Origin: Acidobacteriaceae bacterium
GTDB lineage: Bacteria; Acidobacteriota; Terriglobia; Terriglobales; Acidobacteriaceae
Direction: 5' to 3'
Assembly: GCA_903642225.1 (NCBI GenBank)
Contig: CAHJWI010000019.1
Span: 1-64,000 of the forward strand
DNA: 64,000 nucleotides
Below the pieces are notes generated by a model that ran no database searches, was not told the origin of the DNA, and saw only the letters and a program-made list of their open reading frames with translations. Position 1 is the stretch's first letter; the number at the start of each line of letters is the position of its first letter. Both the position numbers and the translations under genes were made by a program. Shown here piece by piece: positions 36,805-45,075 of this stretch.

Positions 36805-37926
36805 TCAGGACGCGAAAAGCACAGCATCGAGCCGCTCTTCAGACCGTTCGCCCATCTCCAGCAGGTCACGCGCACCTCGCGCCGCCAGCGCCTGCGCCAT
36901 GCGCGTACCCAGCGATTTTGCGGACTCTCCGCGCTCCAGCGACAGCGACACCACAATCATCTCTTCACCGTCCGCAGCCGTCACATTTGCAAGTAGCGTG
37001 ACGTCTCCCGGTTGCGTTGGCGCACCTGTGCCCGTCACCGTGCAAAGTGCGCCAACGGGCAGCGAGCAACCTCCGCCCAGCGCATGCAACGTCCACCGTT
37101 CCGCCTCGGTGGCAAAGCTCGCTGCAGCATCGTTCAGCGGTGCCACTGCCTCAGCAACTGCTAACGCCTCAGACAACACTTCAATCCCAAGCGCTCCCTG
37201 TCCCGGCGCGGGACACAGTACCTGCGGCGAGAAGCGCTCGCGAACCCAGTCCGCCTGCCCGGGAAAGTCACCTACCTGCATCACCGCCGCGTGCTCCTCG
37301 CCGGGGTGGGTCACACACTCAAAATGGGGCTCACGTCCAAATTCCGGGTGGGCCGGGTCCAGTTCCACAGGTTGCAGCAGCTCCGTGCCCAGCCGGTCGA
37401 TGCCGGCACATGCCAGTACCAGGGCGTCGCACTCCCCCCGGCCCAGCTTGCGCAATCTTGTGTCAATGTTTCCTCGAACCGGCACAAACCGCAGATCGGG
37501 CCGGTGTGCGAGCAGCTGTGCAATCCTGCGTGGCGACGTGGTCCCAACTCGCGCACCTTCCGGCAGGGTATGCAATTGCAGCCACTCCGGGCACAGCAGC
37601 GCGTCACGTGCATCCGCCCGCTCCGGCACGGCTGCAATCGTAAACCGCGACTCCAGCACCGTCGGCAAATCCTTCAGCGAATGTACCGCCAGGTCGATCG
37701 TTCCAGCCAGCAGCGCTTCCTCAATCTCCTTGATAAAGATTCCCTTGTTGTCCAACTCGGGAGTGATGGGATTCGCAGCAGCAAACGCAGGGTCTTGCAT
37801 GCGATCACCTGTCGTTCTAATCAGCACGATCTCGGTCGTGTGACCCAGCGACCGCAATCGCGATGCAATGTAATTGCTCTGCCAGAGTGCGAGTTTCGAG
37901 CCACGTGAACCGATGCGCAGGTGCAT
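36805..37926 (-). CDS. hemC: porphobilinogen deaminase (hydroxymethylbilane synthase)
   Basis: 373 residues starting MHLRIGSRGSKLALWQS, the standard HemC N-terminus; this ATG is preferred over one nine codons upstream. Conserved features include LAVHSLKDLPT, the Arg-rich GTSSPRR equivalent (GTTSPRRIAQLL), GQGALGIEV and the dipyrromethane-cofactor cysteine in LGGGCSLPVGAL (near residue 255). It polymerises four porphobilinogens. It forms an operon with hemD, while hemA lies upstream. Confidence 0.95.
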   Translation of the reverse strand: MHLRIGSRGSKLALWQSNYIASRLRSLGHTTEIVLIRTTGDRMQDPAFAAANPITPELDNKGIFIKEIEEALLAGTIDLAVHSLKDLPTVLESRFTIAAVPERADARDALLCPEWLQLHTLPEGARVGTTSPRRIAQLLAHRPDLRFVPVRGNIDTRLRKLGRGECDALVLACAGIDRLGTELLQPVELDPAHPEFGREPHFECVTHPGEEHAAVMQVGDFPGQADWVRERFSPQVLCPAPGQGALGIEVLSEALAVAEAVAPLNDAAASFATEAERWTLHALGGGCSLPVGALCTVTGTGAPTQPGDVTLLANVTAADGEEMIVVSLSLERGESAKSLGTRMAQALAARGARDLLEMGERSEERLDAVLFAS

Positions 37927-37953
37927 GCGTGTAGTGTATCGTCGCCCAGGCAT

Positions 37954-37983
37954 AAAGGCCGCTCGCGTAAGCGAACGGCCTTT
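37954..37983 (-). terminator. hairpin between the 76-aa gene and hemC
   Basis: aaaggccg / cggccttt forms an 8-bp outer stem with an inner tcgc/gcga pairing and a GTAA loop. It lies 22 bp after the end of the small gene on the minus strand and 27 bp before the hemC start. The A/T ends make it usable as a terminator in either direction. Confidence 0.6.
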
Positions 37984-38005
37984 GTTGACTTTAGACAGGC
38001 GTCTA

Positions 38006-38236
38006 TTACCGATTGTGGGTCTTGCCGCTGCTGCGCGGATCCTGCGGCGGCTCGTTCAACGTACCCGGCTCACGTCCCTGCTTGCCCTTGCCCTCGGGTG
38101 TGGTGTGAGCCTTTCCTTCCACGTCCGTGTGCGCGGCATGCGATTTGGCATGGTCCCCGTGGTCGGCTGCGGGAATTGCGTTGTTGGAGGCGTCAAACGC
38201 CTCCATGGCTTCCTTGCTGGTTTTGCTCTGCGACAT
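38006..38236 (-). CDS. small hydrophilic hypothetical protein, 76 aa
   Basis: A highly charged, Cys-free and probably disordered protein (MSQSKTSKEAMEAFDASNNA, then HGDHAKSHAAHTDVEGKAH and a Pro/Gly-rich tail with GTLNEPPQDPRSSGKTHNR). GGGAGAG precedes the ATG at 38236. Composition is like small desiccation or stress hydrophilins, but no family is recognised. It lies between hemA and hemC on the same strand with a hairpin behind it. Confidence 0.6.
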   Translation of the reverse strand: MSQSKTSKEAMEAFDASNNAIPAADHGDHAKSHAAHTDVEGKAHTTPEGKGKQGREPGTLNEPPQDPRSSGKTHNR

Positions 38237-38298
38237 GCTTCTCTCCCGTAACAACGCTCACGGGCTTGGATGGCGGTCGACGCCGATCGGTCACTCCG

Positions 38299-39549
38299 TT
38301 AACGGCTTCGGTCGAACAGGCGGCGGATGGCAGCCAGCGCTCCCGTGTCGCCGCTGTTCGCAGCCGCACGCATCCCGGCAATCGGTCCATGCAGCATCTT
38401 GTTCACCATCGACCGGGTCACCGCATCCACCGCGGCCTGCTGCTCCGGTGTCAGCGACGCGAGGCTGCTGCGGGCCTTTGCCAACTCTCCCACCCGTACC
38501 TGCTCCGCCGCCTCCTGCAGCGAGACGATTGCCGGAACCGCATCCAGCCCCAGCAGACGGTGCTGAAACCGGTCTACCTCTTCGGTCACAATGCGTTCGG
38601 CGTCCGCAGCCTCGCGCGCTCGCTCTGTCAGGTTGCTTGCCGACACCTGTTGCAGGTCGTCGATGGAATACACAAACGCTCCATCCACACGGTTCACTGC
38701 CGGATCCACATCCCGCGGTACCGCAATGTCGATAAAGAAGACCGGCTTCCCGCGCCGTTTATGCAGGATTGCCTGCGCCTGCGCCACATCGAACAGGTGT
38801 CGACCTGCGCCCGTCGAGGTCACGATAATGTCGGCCTTGGGCGCGTGCACCATCAGGTCGTCGAACGGCACCGCCAATCCATGAAACTCCGCCGCTAGGC
38901 GTTGCGCCCGCTCCGGCGTCCGGTTTGCCACCAAGATCGATTCTGCACCTTGCGCGATAAGGTGCCGCGCCGCAAGCTCGCTCATCTTGCCCGCGCCCAC
39001 AAGCATCACCTGCGACTTGTTCAACGACCCGAAGATCTGCTTCGCCAGGTCCACCGCTACCGATGCAATCGACACCGCGGACGAACCGATCTCCGTCTCA
39101 GTCCGAACCTTCTTGGCCACCGCAAAGGCTGATTGCAGCAGACGGTCAAGCGTCGTAGACACCGCGCCCACCTCGCGCGCCACCGCGTAGCTGTCTTTCA
39201 CCTGGCCCAGGATCTGCGGTTCACCCACCACCATGCTGTCCAGCGAAGATGCCACCCGAAACAGGTGCCGCACCGCTTCCTGCTCGCGAAATTCATACAG
39301 GTGTGGCTCAAGCATGCGCGGCTGCAGACTGAAGTACTCCTGTAAAAACGCGCGCGCACCGCTTCCCTGCTCCTCGTCCACCAGCAGTTCCACCCGGTTG
39401 CAGGTCGACAGGATCAGCGCTTCCCGTACACCCGGCTGATCTGCCAGCGAACGCGTCGCCTGCGCCAATCCACCTGCCGGAATCGCCAGCCGCTCGCGTA
39501 CATCCAGCGGCGCGCTTTTGTGGTTCACTCCCAGCAGCAGCAGGCTCAC
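38299..39549 (-). CDS. hemA: glutamyl-tRNA reductase
   Basis: First committed enzyme of C5 tetrapyrrole synthesis, 416 residues. The catalytic Cys50 is in LSTCNRVEL, as in other HemA proteins. GVNHKSAPLDVRERL and the NADPH-binding VMLVGAGKMSELAARHL follow, and the C-terminal dimerisation helix is present. The GTG start (39549) overlaps the TGA stop of ccsA (39546-39548) in GTGA, so translation of the two is probably coupled. This start puts the protein at the usual VNHKSAP spacing; an upstream ATG would overlap ccsA by a further 48 bp. Confidence 0.95.
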   Translation of the reverse strand: MSLLLLGVNHKSAPLDVRERLAIPAGGLAQATRSLADQPGVREALILSTCNRVELLVDEEQGSGARAFLQEYFSLQPRMLEPHLYEFREQEAVRHLFRVASSLDSMVVGEPQILGQVKDSYAVAREVGAVSTTLDRLLQSAFAVAKKVRTETEIGSSAVSIASVAVDLAKQIFGSLNKSQVMLVGAGKMSELAARHLIAQGAESILVANRTPERAQRLAAEFHGLAVPFDDLMVHAPKADIIVTSTGAGRHLFDVAQAQAILHKRRGKPVFFIDIAVPRDVDPAVNRVDGAFVYSIDDLQQVSASNLTERAREAADAERIVTEEVDRFQHRLLGLDAVPAIVSLQEAAEQVRVGELAKARSSLASLTPEQQAAVDAVTRSMVNKMLHGPIAGMRAAANSGDTGALAAIRRLFDRSR

Positions 39550-40379
39550 GGCCGCCCCGCAAATCGGTGCACGGTCGACACCTGGTTCGCCGACCACACC
39601 GCCAGCATCACTACGAACACAAACGAACTAAGCCAAACCGCTCGGCGACCGCGCAGCCCGGCGCTCCGGCGAATCGCAATCATCCCCACAAACACCAGCC
39701 ACATCGCAAACGACAGCAACACCTTCGGATCGCGAAAGTACACCGCCCCGTACTCACTTGCCGCCAGCGCAGACCCAATGAGCAATCCACCCGTCATGCA
39801 TGGCAGACCAATCAGCAATGCGCGCAAACCGATCTGGTCCGTCGTCTGCAACGGTGGCAGCCGTGACAGCAAACCAGCCCGCGACGGCGATTTCAGCCGC
39901 TTCTCCTGCATCAGGTACAGCACGCTCGAAAGCATCGCCACAATCAACGCGGCATATGCCGCAAGCAGCAGCACAATGTGCAGCGTAATCCATCCGGAAC
40001 GCAACAGCGGCGGCGCCAATTCCTGCGAGCCCGGTGCAAACGCAGGCAACAATCCAAGCAGGCACACAATAGGTAGCAGAACCACACCGATCGTCAAGCT
40101 TCGATAGACCGCATACACCAGCAGAAAAGCCGCTGCCAGCAGCAATCCCAGCACCGCCTGCACCTCGCTGGCCATCACCGGCACAAAATGGTGCGCGGCG
40201 CGCAACATCTCCGCAACCGACACAAAGTGAAACAGCAGCGCCGCCACCGCAGTCGGCACAGCAACATACCGCCAGCGCGGACGGTCGTATAACACCGCGG
40301 GCAGTACCGCCAGCGACGCCACACCGTACAGCACCACCGCGAGTTGAAGCCAGAAAAGCGACATCAAGTTTGTGAGCAC
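39546..40379 (-). CDS. ccsA: cytochrome c biogenesis protein CcsA / HemX-like
   Basis: Integral membrane protein of about 277 residues with eight hydrophobic helices. The region SGWITLHIVLLLAAYAALIVAMLSSVLYLMQE corresponds to the heme-handling part of CcsA/HemX proteins, though the WWD motif is not evident. Next to hemA such proteins (HemX) are thought to tune HemA level or pass heme to the cytochrome c maturation system. The start is uncertain between GTG 40379 and ATG 40364; neither has a clear RBS. Confidence 0.85.
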   Translation of the reverse strand: MLTNLMSLFWLQLAVVLYGVASLAVLPAVLYDRPRWRYVAVPTAVAALLFHFVSVAEMLRAAHHFVPVMASEVQAVLGLLLAAAFLLVYAVYRSLTIGVVLLPIVCLLGLLPAFAPGSQELAPPLLRSGWITLHIVLLLAAYAALIVAMLSSVLYLMQEKRLKSPSRAGLLSRLPPLQTTDQIGLRALLIGLPCMTGGLLIGSALAASEYGAVYFRDPKVLLSFAMWLVFVGMIAIRRSAGLRGRRAVWLSSFVFVVMLAVWSANQVSTVHRFAGRP

Positions 40380-40568
40380 CAGCGTTCAAGCTCAACTACC
40401 AGTATAGTTCGCGGGCGCTGAAGCAGCCGGTGTGTAGGCCGGTAAACCCGCCGCTTGATTTTTCATAGCCACCGCAAATTGCGCCACACGGACACACCTC
40501 TCTCAAGCCTTTGCATCCATGCTGGTGAACCGGTGATTGCGTCGCCGGAATACACACGGAGGCACCTC

Positions 40569-40844
40569 ATGGATTTCAGTTTGGAAGGCGACAAGCGCGT
40601 ACAGGCCGGCGAAGCACAAGAAGGCAAGATCACGTCCTACATTGAGAGCTATACGTCCAAGATTCCCAGCGGCTTTTTTCTTGCGGCGGCGGGAGCTTCG
40701 ATTCTGGCGTCGGTGTCCTTCAAGATCGCGAAGAAAGACGTTGCAGCCCTCTTCGTTGGCCAGTGGGTAGCACCATTCCTCATCCTTGGCATTTACAACA
40801 AGCAGGTCAAGTTGCACGGCAGCGACGCCACGAAGCACAACTAG
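40569..40844 (+). CDS. hypothetical membrane protein, 91 aa
   Basis: 91 residues: a hydrophilic N-terminus (MDFSLEGDKRVQAGEAQEGK) and two membrane helices (about 37-53, FFLAAAGASILASVSFKI, and 58-75, AALFVGQWVAPFLILGIY) followed by a short polar tail. GGAGG precedes the ATG by 8 bp, a strong site. I do not recognise the family. It stands just upstream of mutS in the same direction, 89 bp apart. Confidence 0.7.
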   Translation: MDFSLEGDKRVQAGEAQEGKITSYIESYTSKIPSGFFLAAAGASILASVSFKIAKKDVAALFVGQWVAPFLILGIYNKQVKLHGSDATKHN

Positions 40845-40933
40845 CATCACACTCAGTTGTCGTGCAGCGCCGGCCCTGTGGCTGGCGCTTCTGTTTTGCA
40901 GCCGCACAGACGCTATGCTGTGTAGCAGACACC

Positions 40934-43651
40934 TTGCCGGCACATTCCACAGCTCCGACTCACAATACCGACGCTGCCGCCACGCCGGTGATGCGCCAGT
41001 ACGCTGCCGCCAAAGCCGCCCACCCCGACGCCCTGCTCTTCTTCCGCATGGGCGACTTCTACGAGCTCTTCTTTGAAGACGCCATCGTCGCGGCGCGCGA
41101 GCTGCAACTCACGCTCACTGCTCGCGACAAAGAAAAAGCAATTCCTCTCTGTGGCGTCCCCTATCACGCAGCAGAAAACTACCTGCAGAAATTGCTGCGC
41201 CGTGGTTACCGCATCGCCATGTGCGAGCAGGTGGAAGACCCCAAGCTCACAAAGACCATCGTTAAACGTGAAGTCACCCGTGTGCTCACACCCGGCACAG
41301 CGCTTGACTCCGGACTTGGCGCGTCCGAGAACAATTACCTGGCTGCGTTCTCAGTAGGTCCGAAAGCCGATGCCGCCGGCATTGCCCTCCTCGACCTGTC
41401 CACGGGCGAGTTCCGTACGGCAGAGTTCCGCGGTAAAGCTGCCCTCGCGGAAGCCTGCGAAGAGATCGCCCGCAGCCGTGCCCGTGAACTCCTGCTGCCG
41501 CAAAACCTTCGCGTCACCGCCGCGCAGCCTGCCCTTGACGGCTCCGAGACCCGGACGCAAACCGGCGATACGCCGTTTGAAGAAATGCTCGCCGGCATCC
41601 GTACCAAAACACCGATCGAGGACTGGGTATTCACCGCCGAGTACGCCGTGCCCCTGCTTGAGGCGCATTACCGCGTCCCTTCGCTGGACGGCTTCGGCCT
41701 TGCAGGTCGCACCCAGGCCGCCATTGCCGCGGGGGCCATCCTCCACTATTTACGCCAGACAAAAAACGAAAACCTCGAGCACCTCGATATCCCCCGCAGC
41801 TACGAGCGCGCAACCACCCTCGAATTCGACGCAGTCAGCATGCGTAACCTCGAACTCGTCGAACCCCTCTTTACCGGCGAGAGTCAGCAAACCACCCTCT
41901 GCTACGCCGTCGACCATTGCCGCACACCCATGGGCAAACGTCTGCTTCGCCAGTGGCTGCTCCGGCCCTCGCTGGACCTCGGCGAAATTGCTGCACGCCA
42001 CGACGCCGTAGCCGAGTCCACTTCCACCCTCGCTACCCGTGAGCGATTGCGCCGCGCATTGGAAACAATCCTCGACCTCGAACGCCTTCTCGGCCGCCTG
42101 GCCCTCGACTCGGCCAGCCCCCGCGACGTAGTCTCTCTCGGCCGTACCGTTGCCGCTCTCCCCACCCTCGTGGACATCGCAGCGGACCTGCACGCCGGGC
42201 GCTGGTCCACCCTCCTTCCAGACTTGGATACACTCACCGACATCGCCAACCGCATCAGTCAGGTGCTTGCTCCTGAACCGCCTCTGCGGCTCGGCGACGG
42301 CGACAGCATCGCCGCCGGAATCAGCACCGAACTCGATGAACTCCGCAGCCTCAGCCGCAGCGGTCGAGAAGCCATCGCCGCCATTGAAGAACGCGAACGC
42401 ACCCGCACCGGCATCGGCTCACTCAAGGTTCGCTTCAACTCCGTGTTTGGCTACTACCTTGAGATCACCCGCAGCAACCTCGCCAACGTTCCGCCGGACT
42501 ACGAGCGGAAGCAGACCCTCGTCAACGCTGAACGCTTCACGACGCCCGAGCTGAAAGACTACGAACGCAAAATCCTCACCGCGCAGGAACGCATCGGCGA
42601 ACTCGAACGCAGCATCTTCGCCGACCTTCGCAAAGAGGTTCTCTCCGCCGCCGCACGCATGCGTGAAACCTCCCGCCGCGTCGCGGAGATCGATGTCCTC
42701 CTTAACTTCGCGCACCTTGCTGCCCTGCGCAACTGGTCCCGGCCGGAGATCGTCCCCGACTCCGCCGTCCTCGAATTCGCTGAGGGTCGCCACCCCGTCG
42801 TTGAACTGCGGCTTGAGGAAACTGGAGCCCGTTTTGTTCCCAACAGCGGCTACCTCGACGCAACGGCAAACGACACCGCGGCAGGCCCATCCCTCGCCCT
42901 GATCACCGGCCCAAATATGGGCGGCAAATCCACCTACCTGCGCATGGCCGCACTTCTCGTTATCCTCGCCCAGTGCGGCTCCTTCGTCCCCGCCGCGCAC
43001 ATGCGCCTCGGCCTCGTCGACCGCATCTTCACCCGCATCGGTGCCAGCGACAACGTCAGCCGCGGCCGCTCCACCTTTATGGTTGAGATGACAGAAACGG
43101 CCGCCATCCTCAACACGGCGACTGCTCGCTCACTCGTCCTGCTCGACGAAATGGGCCGCGGTACTGCCACCTACGACGGCCTCTCGCTCGCCTGGGCCAC
43201 GGTCGAGCACCTGCACGATCGCATCGGAGCGCGCACCCTTTTCGCCACACACTACCACGAGCTCACCATGCTCGACGCAAAGCTGCAACGGCTCAAGAAC
43301 CTGCGCGTCGCCTGCCGCGAAAGCGCCCACGGCATCGTCTTCCTGCACCATGTGGAGAGTGGAGCCGCCGACCGCAGCTACGGCATCGAGGTCGCTAAGC
43401 TCGCCGGTCTGCCGCGCGACGTCATCGCCCGCGCACGCGCCGTGCTCAAGCTGCACGAGAAAGCCGAGAACGCCTCCACCGCCGCCGGCGTAGCCGCTGC
43501 GCAGGTCGCAGCACCGCCCCTGCAGATGACCATCTTCACCCCACTGTCACAGCGCGTTATCGACCGCGTCCGCGAAACCGACGTTGACCGCATGACACCC
43601 ATGGAAGCCCTGCAACTCCTCGCAGAGCTCAAGCGGGAGATCGCTGAATGA
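40934..43651 (+). CDS. mutS: DNA mismatch repair protein MutS
   Basis: About 905 residues. The mismatch-reading domain carries the F-x-E motif in RMGDFYELFF; connector, lever and clamp domains follow; the ATPase domain has Walker A GPNMGGKST (near 660), Walker B LVLLDEMGRGT and the composite-site FATHYHEL. A Pro/Gln-light C-terminal domain ends ELKREIAE. The start is uncertain: no ATG precedes TPVMRQYAAAK except one inside it, so TTG 40934 is taken; GTG 40988 or ATG 40991 would shorten it by 18-19 residues. It recognises mismatches and recruits MutL. No mutL is in the window. Confidence 0.93.
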   Translation: MPAHSTAPTHNTDAAATPVMRQYAAAKAAHPDALLFFRMGDFYELFFEDAIVAARELQLTLTARDKEKAIPLCGVPYHAAENYLQKLLRRGYRIAMCEQVEDPKLTKTIVKREVTRVLTPGTALDSGLGASENNYLAAFSVGPKADAAGIALLDLSTGEFRTAEFRGKAALAEACEEIARSRARELLLPQNLRVTAAQPALDGSETRTQTGDTPFEEMLAGIRTKTPIEDWVFTAEYAVPLLEAHYRVPSLDGFGLAGRTQAAIAAGAILHYLRQTKNENLEHLDIPRSYERATTLEFDAVSMRNLELVEPLFTGESQQTTLCYAVDHCRTPMGKRLLRQWLLRPSLDLGEIAARHDAVAESTSTLATRERLRRALETILDLERLLGRLALDSASPRDVVSLGRTVAALPTLVDIAADLHAGRWSTLLPDLDTLTDIANRISQVLAPEPPLRLGDGDSIAAGISTELDELRSLSRSGREAIAAIEERERTRTGIGSLKVRFNSVFGYYLEITRSNLANVPPDYERKQTLVNAERFTTPELKDYERKILTAQERIGELERSIFADLRKEVLSAAARMRETSRRVAEIDVLLNFAHLAALRNWSRPEIVPDSAVLEFAEGRHPVVELRLEETGARFVPNSGYLDATANDTAAGPSLALITGPNMGGKSTYLRMAALLVILAQCGSFVPAAHMRLGLVDRIFTRIGASDNVSRGRSTFMVEMTETAAILNTATARSLVLLDEMGRGTATYDGLSLAWATVEHLHDRIGARTLFATHYHELTMLDAKLQRLKNLRVACRESAHGIVFLHHVESGAADRSYGIEVAKLAGLPRDVIARARAVLKLHEKAENASTAAGVAAAQVAAPPLQMTIFTPLSQRVIDRVRETDVDRMTPMEALQLLAELKREIAE

Positions 43652-43785
43652 CCCTGCCCGCCAAGCTTGATGCCCCTCTACGACGGTGTAGTTCAGCAGT
43701 TTGTGCTCAGAAAGGATGCCGGTCACGCCATAGCAATATTCTTGCAAGTTGGGTCAGACCTGCTGTTTGTAGCCTCGGAATAAAT

Positions 43786-43836
43786 CTGTCATTTCGACCG
43801 AAACAAAGTGCGGCGGAGAAACCTGCTTTTCTGTCC
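43786..43836 (+). repeat. REP-like interspersed repeat candidate
   Basis: The 51-bp segment with tgtcatttcgaccga, cggcggagaaacctgc and ttttctgtcc in the mutS-anmK gap looks like the short gtcatttcgaccgaag...ggagaaa elements scattered in several bacterial phyla. I recall this pattern but cannot search for it, and there is no second copy in this window. Confidence 0.4.
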
Positions 43837-43871
43837 CAATCGGCCGCCTCTGCTTTCGGAGAGCTCCTCTG

Positions 43872-45065
43872 ATGAAGAGCGCCACCGCCACGCAATCCGC
43901 GCTCATCGTCGCGGGCGTCATGAGCGGCACATCAGCCGACGGCATCGACGTAGCCCTTGTCCGCATCTCCCCAACGCGGCAGCAGCCGCGGATCGATCTA
44001 CTCGGCCACACCTCTACCCCTTACAGCAAAGCCACCCGCGCCGCCGTCCTCCGCGCCATGGACGCATCCTCCATCCCCACAGCAGACCTCGCTCGCCTAC
44101 ACACCCGTCTCGGCCAGCTATATGGCGACGCGATCCTCGCTGCACAGCAGCGCATCGGCGCAAAAGCCGACCTGTGCGGCGTACACGGCCAGACGGTCTA
44201 TCACCAGGGCACACCCGCCAAATACCTCGGCCAGTCCCTGCGCTGCACCTGGCAAATTGGCGAAGCCGCGGAGACCGCTGCGCGCACCGGACTGCCCACT
44301 GTCAGCGACTTCCGCCCTGCCGACATGGCCGCCGGGGGCCAGGGCGCACCGCTGGTCCCTGTATTAGACCGCGCACTGTTTGCGCATCCAAAGCGCAACC
44401 GCATCCTGCAAAATCTGGGAGGCATCGCAAACATGACCGCCCTGCCTGCGGGTTCAGACGCAGTGCTTGCCTTCGACTCCGGCCCAGCCAACACAGTGAT
44501 TGATGCGGCAATGATGAAATTATTCGGCAAGCGCTTCGACCGCGATGGCAAAGTCGCCGCCACCGGCACAATCGTCCGTCCCGTGCTCCAAGCCGCGATG
44601 AAGCTCCCCTACTTCTCCGCTCCCGCACCAAAAAGCTGCGGCCGCGAACAGTTCGGCGAAGCCTTTCTCACCCGCCTCATCGCGGACTGCCGCAGGCACA
44701 AAGCTACTGACGCAGACATCATCGCCACGGCCACAGCTTTCACCGCAGAAAGCGTTCTGCACGCATACCGAACCCTGGTGTGGCCGTTCCTCGGCCAGAA
44801 CGCTCCTTTAGCGGACGCGACCGACTACATCGTCTCCGGCGGCGGAGCGCAGAACAGCACCCTCATGCAGCTGCTTCGCGCCGGCCTCGAACCACTCGGC
44901 ATCACCGTCCAGACCAGTAATGAACTTGGCATGCCGACGCAGGCAAAAGAAGCTGTCGCCTTTGCCCTGCTCGCATGGCTGCGCTGGCATGGCTTGCCGG
45001 GTAATATACCCGCCGCAACCGGTGCCTCGCGTCAGGTCCTGCTCGGCAAGGTGACACTGCCATGA
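43872..45065 (+). CDS. anmK: anhydro-N-acetylmuramic acid kinase
   Basis: Murein-recycling kinase of 397 residues that converts 1,6-anhydroMurNAc to MurNAc-6-phosphate. GVMSGTSADGIDVALV is the ATP-binding signature of the family, VHGQTVYHQ the conserved core, and the second phosphate loop is LAFDSGPANTVID. The C-terminal half has FTAESVLHAYRTL and SGGGAQNSTLM. It is followed by a peptide-binding lipoprotein gene after 10 bp, which suggests a combined role in recovering cell-wall fragments. Confidence 0.95.
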   Translation: MKSATATQSALIVAGVMSGTSADGIDVALVRISPTRQQPRIDLLGHTSTPYSKATRAAVLRAMDASSIPTADLARLHTRLGQLYGDAILAAQQRIGAKADLCGVHGQTVYHQGTPAKYLGQSLRCTWQIGEAAETAARTGLPTVSDFRPADMAAGGQGAPLVPVLDRALFAHPKRNRILQNLGGIANMTALPAGSDAVLAFDSGPANTVIDAAMMKLFGKRFDRDGKVAATGTIVRPVLQAAMKLPYFSAPAPKSCGREQFGEAFLTRLIADCRRHKATDADIIATATAFTAESVLHAYRTLVWPFLGQNAPLADATDYIVSGGGAQNSTLMQLLRAGLEPLGITVQTSNELGMPTQAKEAVAFALLAWLRWHGLPGNIPAATGASRQVLLGKVTLP

Positions 45066-45075
45066 GCCGTCTGCC

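Noticed and set aside
40763..40933. Longer mutS start at the ATG further upstream
   Set aside because: The added 57 residues are Arg/Cys/Gln-rich and overlap the preceding 91-aa gene, which has a strong RBS; they do not look like MutS.
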